DNA from: Zoopage sp. CT-All
Lineage: Eukaryota; Zoopagomycota; Zoopagomycetes; Zoopagales; Zoopagaceae
Length of the DNA: 33,163 nucleotides
Assembly: GCA_004114245.1 (NCBI GenBank)
Contig: QZWS01000047.1
Coordinates: 1,159 to 34,321, forward strand
Direction: 5' to 3'
The translations under genes were made by a program, and so were the position numbers. Under the pieces are notes generated by a model. That model was given only the letters and a program-made list of their open reading frames with translations, did no database searches and was not told the origin of the DNA. The number at the start of each line of letters is the position of its first letter. The first letter of the stretch is position 1. Shown here in pieces: positions 26,219-33,163 of this stretch.

Positions 26219-28301
26219 CTAAAATGACAGGCCACTGCGGGCACTGAGGTGCGAGGCTGTACGACCGAGTGCCGTCGAAGCGTTGAAATCCACCGTTTCG
26301 ACATACTCGACGAGAGAATCTTCTCCGCCCGGGATCTGCTGCACGACCTCGGCCGGCTCCCAAGACGATTGATAGTTCACACGATACTCCACCTTCTAGA
26401 CTCCAAGTCAGTCAACCAGCAACAGATCATGGGGTGACGGACACCGTGACGAATTCGAGATTGGGTAATAGATCTGACATTCACTGGCTGCTCGCCGTAT
26501 ATACTGAGGCTCGCCGAGTGATTCAAAAACGATCTGGCGGAATGACCTGAACGTTGGGTCTGGCGCGAGCTAGTAAACGATGCGAGCGGCCGTAGTGATG
26601 GCCGACGCTGCTCCGGCTCCTCTTCGTGGGCTTCGGTCCGCTGTTCGGATAGCATGAAAACGTCCTCGTCGATATCGCGAATTATACCCATCACGCGTGC
26701 GCGACGGCCAGCAAATGATGTCGCCTGCAAGGCTTCATCGTCGTCGGTTTCCAGCGTGTTGGCCAAATCACTGATGTGCATCGTACTTTCGACAATCCTG
26801 GAGGTAGTTGATTGCTCCCGCAGCGGAGGTGGCGATGGTGGTGGTGAAGTCGCTGCATCGACCATTGATGCGCGGACTTCAGGAAGGAGCAGACTAGTGT
26901 CGGATATGTCTGAAACAAGCCGGGTGGTATGGTAAATGTGGGTGTGTGGAAGATCTCCGACTCCCTGCAAGAATTCCGCATACCCAAGCGTGTCGTCGTG
27001 GCCTCTGGGGGTGGTAGATTGCAGTGGAGGCGTAGATTGCGGTGGAGACGGAGATTGCGGCGGAGACGGAGATTGTCTTGCCACTTGATTTAGGTGCGTG
27101 TCCGCGTTGAAAGAATCTTGCTCATTATGCGATTCCTCCGCCGAATCGTCATCTATCTGTGTCGGCGGATACTGCGTCGCTTCAATCATATCCGCCTGCA
27201 CGTTATCTTCTTGCACCAGTAGAGGAGAAGGAATGCTGAGATTGATGCTCTGAGGCTCAGCCTGCTCGGTCGGAGTATGATGCACGACATCCTGAACTCC
27301 TTGATTGGCATCTGCCTCGGGCGCTGTGTCGTCTTCGACATGGTCCATACATGCTTCAACTGCCTCACCATTGTCACAGTCATGACTGTGGAGACTCTCG
27401 TCAGAGCTCTTTTCTGCTTCCACTATCCTCCGCTTCAGATGCCATTTTCTCGAAAACGGAACTGTATACGGCGCGAATATTGCGGCATACCGTTCTGGGA
27501 ACCGATTCCTGAACCGCTGACGAATCGACTGTGGGGACCAGCGCCACAAGCCCAGCTCAGGATCCCTTGTAATCTTGGACCATCTGCAACCGTGCTTCTC
27601 GATGCCTTCAAGTATTCGTCGATCGTCATTCTCTGAAAACAGTAGGCGGGGTTTGCGATGGCCACCAGGTCGGGATTGTGAAGGCAGTGGCCTTGCATCT
27701 AAACATACACAGCTGTCAATGGCGGGAAATGAAGCATTTTAATTCTACCGAGTCGGTGCATCCCGTCGGACGAGTCGCTTCGAACGTAGTTCTCCATGCA
27801 GTATTTACGCTTCGCATTCGAGTAACGGCGGTCTCTGGATGCTTGGGAGCGGTCGGACTCGTCGTCCGTCCGGGAATAGCCCATCATTCCCTCGAATTCA
27901 AGTCCACCGCTAGGTGCATTCAGAGGCGAGGGCATCGACCTCGGTGGATATGCGCGGTGATCACTTTGAGCAGATCTCGGGACAGGCGACATCGCATCGC
28001 GAGAATAGCGAGCTTGCTCCCCACCGTCCGCTTCAGCATCATTGTTCCAAGCATAAATCTGCTCACTATGTGAAGCAGGCACGTCGCTGGCGGCGTGCAA
28101 CGCGGGACATTCCTCATCCGAGGGGTCGCTTATCGAGAGTATGGTGATTGCCCCGGAAACCGCCCCGCCATTGCGTCGGCTGTACATGTCATCGTCTGAA
28201 CGGTTATACTCCATTGGAAAATTGAACTGAGAAGGCGTCGACGGTGTGAGGACACCACGCGCTTGGTGGTTGGTGCTGTCAAATGGCAACCTGCGGGGCA
28301 T
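26219..28301 (-). CDS. Myb/SANT-domain protein with C-terminal chromodomain-like segment
   Basis: Three exons: 28301-27749, 27698-26443, 26395-26219. They sum to 1986 nt, giving 661 residues. Residues 1-184 are low-complexity. A single Myb/SANT-like domain is at about 202-256: LLFSENDDRRILEGIEKHG, then CRWSKI, then SPQSIRQRFRNRFPERY, with the spaced aromatic/hydrophobic residues and the recognition helix RQRFRNRFP seen in a fungal Myb group. A long acidic, Ser/Pro-rich middle follows, with a proline repeat (QSPSPPQSTPP). The C-terminus VRSITQSRIRHGKVEYRVNY, then SSWEPAEVV, aligns with chromodomains (V-E-x-I-x-x-x-R-x-R-x-G-K-V-E-Y-x-V, then WEP). Two of three aromatic-cage positions seem lost. 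Family knowledge: Myb domains bind DNA, chromodomains methyl-lysine or protein partners. A chromatin or telomere/repeat-binding role is inference. The start could be the in-frame codon at 28406, but that lies in the CpG-free patch. Confidence 0.72.
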
Positions 28302-29188
28302 TCTTGGGACGGACAGGCTGTCAAATGGTGCGAAACGGAGGTCACGCAGCCAGAACAAGTAGCTCGCATTTGATGTCAAGGCCCAATACAGGCATTGCAC
28401 TCTCAAATGGTGCAGATAGCTTGGCAGTTTGACCTGAATACCACATGGTTGTTGGTGCCATTCTGTTACTGCATAGGCTGCAGGAGCATAAACTCCACTC
28501 TAGTAAATGCAGGTTTGTATTGGATTATAGGTATTGTGAGCAGACATGACAGGATTGACAGCAGTTTCTTTTTGATTGCTATGTGTTTTCCAATCAGAGG
28601 CATATATCTGCTATGTTGGGTGATGTGTCAGCAGCAAGAAGAAAACTGTAGAATGCAATATACTGGTTGTACAGGTTGCTACTAATCCTATTGGGCTTGT
28701 AAAGCCCAATCTTGTACTATTTATAGTTATTCTATTATAGAATCTTTGAAACATGAGTTGCTTATCACAGCATTAACTTGTATAAGCTCTTGCTCCAAGG
28801 TCTTTATGTCCATTATACTATTGACACTGATATCACTATATATAATAAAAGCTAGTTCTAAATGCATTATTATATATTATTGTACTCTACAAGACTTATC
28901 AATAATTGCAAATAAATATCCTTTATAGAGTGTCCTAGCCCCCTCTTATCCAAAGTACTGCCACCCAATGCACCACCATCCATTTCAACCCATCTGCAGT
29001 GCTTGAAATTTGCTTACATGGTCATATATATCATTACTCCACCATTGCTTATGCTATCAGTATACATATCAGACTGTTCAGTTCCAACTACCTTAGAAGG
29101 CTAGCATTGTTTCCACAGTGTACAGAGAGCCGGGTCTGTGAAACCAGGTTGACAAAATCGATTCGCGATTGACCTAAACCCGAGCAGG
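28302..29188 (+). other. Divergent intergenic region with CpG-free patch 3
   Basis: The 887 bases between the Myb/chromo gene and the eIF2B gamma gene contain no CpG from 28367 to 29130 (764 bases), the most extreme of the three patches. AT-rich, no recognised gene; short open frames only. It contains two small perfect palindromes (28690-28710 and 28730-28742). Both neighbouring genes would have their promoters in or at the edge of this patch. Confidence 0.65.
28690..28710. repeat. Perfect inverted repeat, 9-bp arms
   Basis: ATTGGGCTT and AAGCCCAAT separated by GTA, followed 19 bases later by a second small palindrome, TTCTATTATAGAA (28730-28742). They lie inside CpG-free patch 3. They could be a hairpin of a decayed miniature transposon or a chance structure. 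Confidence 0.6.
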
Positions 29189-30932
29189 ATGATGCGCTTT
29201 CTGGACGAAGACAAGCCGGTCAAATTCCACCAGCCCAAATATCCGGAATTCCAGGCCATCATTCTCGCCGGATATGGAAATAGGTATGCAGCTGCGGCCG
29301 GTGATGCGGTGATGTGATGCGCATAATGCTGCTTGCAGGCTGGGACTATTGACCGAGGAGGATAATCTCCCAAAGGCGCTGCTCCCCATCGCAAATCGTC
29401 CTATGATTTGGTACGTTATCGAATGGTTGGAGCGTTCGGGAATATCAGGCGAGTTCTGCGCTCTCAATTAAATCTTCTGACGTCATGAAGATATTCTTGT
29501 CGTCTCGCAGGGTGCTGCCGGCTCGCACATAAGCCACAGCGTCAAATCTTGGTACGACGGACCAGCGCAGATCGAGTTTTCAATCTTGAACGACTGCAGT
29601 GGGTCGGCAGATGCCATCCGACAGGTCAAGGACCGCATCAAGGTACGGCAGCTGTCGCAGACACTTGTTTACCGATGCGCATATAACGCAGCACGATTTT
29701 GTTGTTGTCGGCTGCGACCTGATATCAGCCCTCGAACCGTACAAGATATTTGATTTTCATCGACTGCGCGATGCGTCCATCACCGCCTGTTTGTATGAGC
29801 CAAACTGGGAGGCTGGCGCGCCGCCAAAGGACAATGGTCTGTTGAGCTCCCGGCTTTGTGCGCATCTGACTCTTGTCTATGCTTAGAGTTGGCACTCATG
29901 TCCGCAGTGGATTGCAAGGGCCAGCGTCTCTTGATAGCGCGCCCCGACGACACCAGCCAAGAGGATATCAGCGTCCGGATGTCTATGCTGACCAAGTATA
30001 ACCCCCTTTACTCTCTTGCCTTGACTCATTTGCTGTCAAAAGGTATCCCAAGCTTGATCTGTATACCGATCTTCAAGACACGCACATCTACGTCTGCAAG
30101 CATTGGGTGCTCGACCTTATCTGCACCCGGCAGCGGATTCAGAGCATCCGGGAAGATCTTCTGCCATTGCTCGCCAAGTGCCAGTACAAGCGCGGATTCG
30201 CAGACCGCCAAGGCGTCACGCAGTGTAAAAGTAGTCTTTCATGGATGATCTGCTCATTCTCATTATAGGCATCGCTGGAAGCAGTAATCTTGCTCAAGAT
30301 CAGGCACTTGACTACTCGACCATGATGAACCCGAGCGAAGACCGTACTGAGCCTCGGGTGTGCGCGTATATCGACCGCGTTTCAGGAACTGGTCGCGCGA
30401 ATACCATTCAAATGTATTCGGAACTCAATCGCCAGGTATGGCTTTGAAGCAGTGCACTTTCTCGTGCTGATCCCTCAAAGGCGATCAAGTCTCTCGTATC
30501 TTCTCGCATTCACAAGACAGCCGAGACTCACATTCGAGCGCAAGTCGGCACTGATTCGGCTGTGGGCGAATCAACGCGCCTTGATGAGCGGTGTTCGGTC
30601 AAGAAGTCGTGCATTGGTGCGCACTGCGTCATTGGCAAGAACGTGAGGATCAGCAATTGCGTTATTATGGACAATGTCGTCATTGAGGACAAGTACCCAT
30701 TTTGCTTCTGTTGGGATGCAAGCTAACCAGGAATAGTGTTAAGCTGGAGGGATGCATCGTGTGCCAGAACGTTCGTGTGCAAGAGAAAGCTTCGCTAAAA
30801 GACTGCATAGTCGGAGCGCACTATGTCGTTGTCAAAGATAGTGCGTTGATAGTCTTGCTCAGACGATGTATGCTCATGGCGCTTTTAGCAAATATCAAGG
30901 GAGAGGAGCTGGGCCGGGCAACGAGCGAGTAG
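29189..30932 (+). CDS. Translation initiation factor eIF2B subunit gamma
   Basis: Ten exons: 29189-29283, 29339-29448, 29491-29642, 29692-29836, 29887-29995, 30043-30224, 30269-30435, 30481-30692, 30737-30840, 30889-30932. They sum to 1320 nt, giving 439 residues (human protein about 452). The N-terminal nucleotidyltransferase-like domain starts FQAIILAGYGNRLGLLTEED, then NLPKALLPIANRPMIWY. The gamma-specific TKYPKLDLYTDLQDTHIYVC lies in the middle. The C-terminus is a left-handed beta-helix of hexapeptide repeats (SVKKSCIGAHCVIGKNVRIS and onward). Role: part of the eIF2B complex that exchanges GDP for GTP on eIF2, the control point of the integrated stress response. Intron 2 (29449-29490) has a GC donor (CAG|GCGAGT). 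Either of two tandem ATGs could be the start. Confidence 0.9.
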
Positions 30933-31008
30933 AGCATTGGTTCCTGTTGGTTGAAAACTTTGATCACACTTGCCCATCAGGGAGCAGTCAACTTGTCCGC
31001 AAAACGCA

Positions 31009-31922
31009 ATGTCTGATGACGACATTCCCCAGCTTTCTGCCGCCGCCCTCGCCGCTCTCCAGTCGTTCCTCGTTGAAAAGAAAGAGCAGGAAGAGCGCTT
31101 TGAGCAGATCAAGGCGGATGCTGAACGCCGGTTTGACGATGTGGAGGGCCACACCGGCGCCGTTGACATGAGCTTGTTCCAAGAGGACTGGCAGGTACTC
31201 CTCCCAGCATTTGTTCCTGGCCTGTAACAGGTGTTAATTGCAATAGCTGAGCCAATTCTGGGTAAGAGATGCGTCTAAATTATTAGCGTTGGTTGACGAA
31301 GCCGCACTCGCTGCTGATATTCGCTACAGCATGATGACAATACTTGCTCCGTGCTTTCCACCGAGGCACACGAGCAGGCAATTGACGATGATGGCAACCA
31401 GCTGCTTGCTGTGTTCGTGAGCAGTCCAAGCGCGTTTGTCAGATTTCGAGTGCGTCTATTGCTATATATCCGCATACAATAATGTTTGCCATCTAGTCCG
31501 TGTTTCCGGACCATCCATGTGCACTGCTGGAGTACGACAAACGATTCGAAGCTGCATTTCCTGCCCATTTTCACCTCTACGATTACCGGGAACCGGCCGT
31601 CATCAGCCCCGAGCTGCTCGGCAAGGCGGCGGTGGTCGTCGTTGATCCTCCATTTTTATCGCTGGAATGCCTTGAGCGAATGTCCGAGACCGTGCGCAAG
31701 CTGCTTCTCCCTGCGTCGTCGCCAGGCGGTCCAGGAAAAGTAATGCTGTGCACGGGGGTTGTGATGCGTCGTGCGGCGATGAAGTTGCTCGGAGCCCACC
31801 AGACGGCATTTCGACCCGGGCACCGCAATGGCCTGAGCAACGAGTTTCGGTGCTTTGTGAGCGGATTCGAGAGTGAGCGGATGGTGCCAGAGCAAGGTCT
31901 GGAGGACTTGGGCGACGAGTGA
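31009..31922 (+). CDS. eEF1A lysine methyltransferase, EFM5/EEF1AKMT1 type
   Basis: Four exons: 31009-31194, 31247-31261, 31330-31449, 31497-31922. They sum to 747 nt, giving 248 residues. Landmarks: MSDDDIPQLSAAALAALQSF at the N-terminus, FQEDWQLSQFW, then AVFVSSPSAF (cofactor strand), ALLEYDKRF, YDYREP and the catalytic D157-P-P-F160, then LCTGVVM and LSNEFRCFV. This order is diagnostic of Efm5/N6AMT2, a SAM-dependent enzyme that methylates a lysine of translation elongation factor 1A. Exon 2 is a 15-nt microexon coding LSQFW. Skipping the 68-nt intron after it (31262-31329) is required for frame and for alignment to the next block; the alternative donor/acceptor choices fit worse. It lies 76 bases behind the eIF2B gamma gene, same strand. 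Confidence 0.87.
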
Positions 31923-31955
31923 GTGAGTGAATGGGGGAGCATGATGAGATTTATG

Positions 31956-32858
31956 CTACATTAACGAGGATAGAAAATCAGTCAAGGATTTCCCAGTCGA
32001 TTGTTGCTGCTGTTGCCGTTTTCTACTTTCGTCATCTGCAAGCATGTTTTTCAGCTCCTGGGCCCGCCTTTTCTTCTTGCGAGCCGGTGTTGCAGTGGCG
32101 ATTGGTGTTGGCGTAGCAGGCATGCCCGAAGCGGTCGTTTTTGGCGTTCTCGTTGAAGGCAGAGCCATTGAAGTAACCTTTGTCTGAACCGGCGTCCTAT
32201 CGATGAGCGAGCATGGCTGGGGGGTGGTGCTGGGATCTGGGTTGATGTCGATGCAGAAGTTGTCACTGACTGTCATTCGTGATGCTTCCACGGAAGCGAC
32301 CGTACTGTCCAATGCGATCTGCTTAGATCGCGATACTCGAGGCGCAGCACATTTGGCAAGGTCTGCCCGAGTGGCGCCCCGATATTCCGTGACACCACCA
32401 CACAGTCGGCATTGCTGCCGTATCGATTCAACCGATTTGGTCGATTCGCCCACCACAGCTGCCTCCTTCTTTGACGCTTGCAACGGTATGATGCGAGCGG
32501 AATGGCCATGGACTGCGGCGGCAGGACAATTTGGCGGCAAAGACGCGACATTCGCTGCTCTACGTCGCCGCTGTTTCCTCGACGCCACGTACGCCGCACT
32601 CTTGACCACAGTTGTTGAAACCGTCGTGCCTTGGACGAACAATACTGAACACCGCTGACAGAACCTCCGCTCCATGGCTGCAGGCATTGGCGCCAGTGCC
32701 TGGGATGCAGAGGCCTGACCTGTCCGGCTGCGGAGCACGGAGCGCATCCGAGAGAGATAGAACGCGGACAATGAGGGATGCAAGGCGGAGGCGGCGTGAT
32801 GGGCGATGCGCCAGAGATACGCAACGCGGGCATCGTCGGCTGGCTGCAGTCGTGACAT
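31956..32858 (-). CDS. Rpr2/Snm1/Rpp21-like RNase P/MRP zinc protein
   Basis: Single-exon frame of 300 residues. The N-terminal helical part (ARVAYLWRIAHHAAS...LSAFYLSRMRSVLRS) precedes two C-x2-C pairs, FCQRCSVLFVQG at about 67-78 and CRLCGGVTEYRG about 80 residues later. This is the zinc-ribbon layout of Rpr2/Rpp21/Snm1 subunits. The C-terminal 100 residues are disordered, Thr/Pro-rich, with a basic stretch (ARKKKRRAQELKNML) and a final helix (GKSLTDFLSSLM). The long insert between the Cys pairs and the lysine-rich tail favour the RNase MRP subunit Snm1 over Rpr2, but that is a lean, not a proof. Expected role: holding the RNA/protein core in tRNA or rRNA precursor processing. The gene is convergent with the methyltransferase gene (34-base gap). 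Confidence 0.7.
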   Translation of the reverse strand: MSRLQPADDARVAYLWRIAHHAASALHPSLSAFYLSRMRSVLRSRTGQASASQALAPMPAAMERRFCQRCSVLFVQGTTVSTTVVKSAAYVASRKQRRRRAANVASLPPNCPAAAVHGHSARIIPLQASKKEAAVVGESTKSVESIRQQCRLCGGVTEYRGATRADLAKCAAPRVSRSKQIALDSTVASVEASRMTVSDNFCIDINPDPSTTPQPCSLIDRTPVQTKVTSMALPSTRTPKTTASGMPATPTPIATATPARKKKRRAQELKNMLADDESRKRQQQQQSTGKSLTDFLSSLM

Positions 32859-33102
32859 GGCAGGTTAGTGCATTGCACCGTCAACAATCAGGCCAAACCC
32901 AGTGTGTGTCTGCGCCGGTCAGTCTATGAGAACAATGTATATTGCCACATGGCCTTTGCCGGCAAGAAAAGCGGCGCCATCCCAATCGAGCGTCGTCAAG
33001 CCCAGCCTTGTCCAAATGCGGCCGTTGTTGGCCGATATGTTGGCCTGAAAAGGGCATCAGGCTTGGCCGCAGCAAGGCGCCTTGGCTGCGTTTTGTGCGA
33101 CC

Positions 33103-33163
33103 TCATAAAATCTCATCGACCGCCTCGCCATCCCGTTCCAGCTGCCCCGCAGCATCCACCGCC
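33103..33163 (-). CDS. Possible partial gene at the right edge, unrecognised
   Basis: A minus-strand frame enters from the right edge and ends VDAAGQLERDGEAVDEIL with TGA at 33103. The acidic, host-like ending suggests a real C-terminus, but 20 residues are too few to identify. The competing reading is a plus-strand gene starting with ATG at 32949 (MAFAGKKSGAIPIERRQ...) and running off the edge, divergent from the Snm1-like gene. The 300 bases from 32859 to the edge hold nothing else I recognise. Confidence 0.25.
   Translation of the reverse strand, partial: AVDAAGQLERDGEAVDEIL

Noticed and set aside
31262-31286. 25-nt GTAAGA...TTAG intron in the methyltransferase gene
   Set aside because: Too short and leads to a stop; the 68-nt choice ending at 31329 fits frame and conservation.
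32949-33163. Glycerol-phosphate acyltransferase-like string GAIPIERRQ on the plus strand at the right edge
   Set aside because: Only a few residues resemble that family, and the rest of the frame does not follow it; not enough to call.

Overview
This window looks like nuclear DNA of a compact fungal genome. The evidence is many short spliceosomal introns (about 32-68 nt, GT..AG, often with a CTAAC/CTGAC-like branch site just before the acceptor), intergenic gaps of 100-400 bp on both strands, and clearly fungal or eukaryotic housekeeping proteins. Protein content and gene style suggest an early-diverging lineage, perhaps a Kickxellomycotina-like zoopagomycotan. That placement is inference and was not tested.

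Layout, left to right. The left edge is the 5' end of a Ty1/copia LTR element (minus strand: LTR, then Gag running off the window). Next come an Rco1-like double-PHD protein of an Rpd3S-type histone deacetylase complex (-), a PLP cysteine synthase (-), a 5'-truncated copy of ribosomal protein eL6 (+), a CpG-free AT-rich patch, a secreted protein of unknown family (+), a Ski8/WDR61 WD40 protein in eight exons (+), a probable GPI-anchored wall protein (+), a secreted Ala/Pro-repeat protein (-), a TB2/DP1/HVA22 (REEP/Yop1-like) membrane protein (-) and an Esc2/Rad60/NIP45-like SUMO-like-domain protein (+).

From 13.5 to 20.5 kb lies a duplicated pair: an atypical protein kinase (+) facing an ML-domain (NPC2-like) secreted lipid-binding protein (-), present twice. 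In the left copy a TspO/MBR gene, a short secreted ORF and a second CpG-poor patch lie between the two partners.

The right part holds a type II membrane glycosyltransferase (+), a LONRF-type RING/LON protein (+), a membrane protein with a promethin-like hydrophobic core (-), a gene encoding a Myb/SANT domain plus a C-terminal chromodomain-like segment (-), a 764-nt stretch with no CpG at all, eIF2B gamma in ten exons (+), an EFM5-type eEF1A lysine methyltransferase with a 15-nt microexon (+), and an Rpr2/Snm1/Rpp21-like RNase P/MRP zinc protein (-). I rebuilt exon structures by eye from reading frame, splice signals and family conservation. Every spliced model given with a full exon list sums to a multiple of three.

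The points most worth a second look are the Myb-plus-chromo protein, the duplicated kinase/ML unit with its unusual catalytic residues, the three CpG-free islands, and a short repeat found in two intergenic regions. I saw no tRNA, rRNA or CRISPR.
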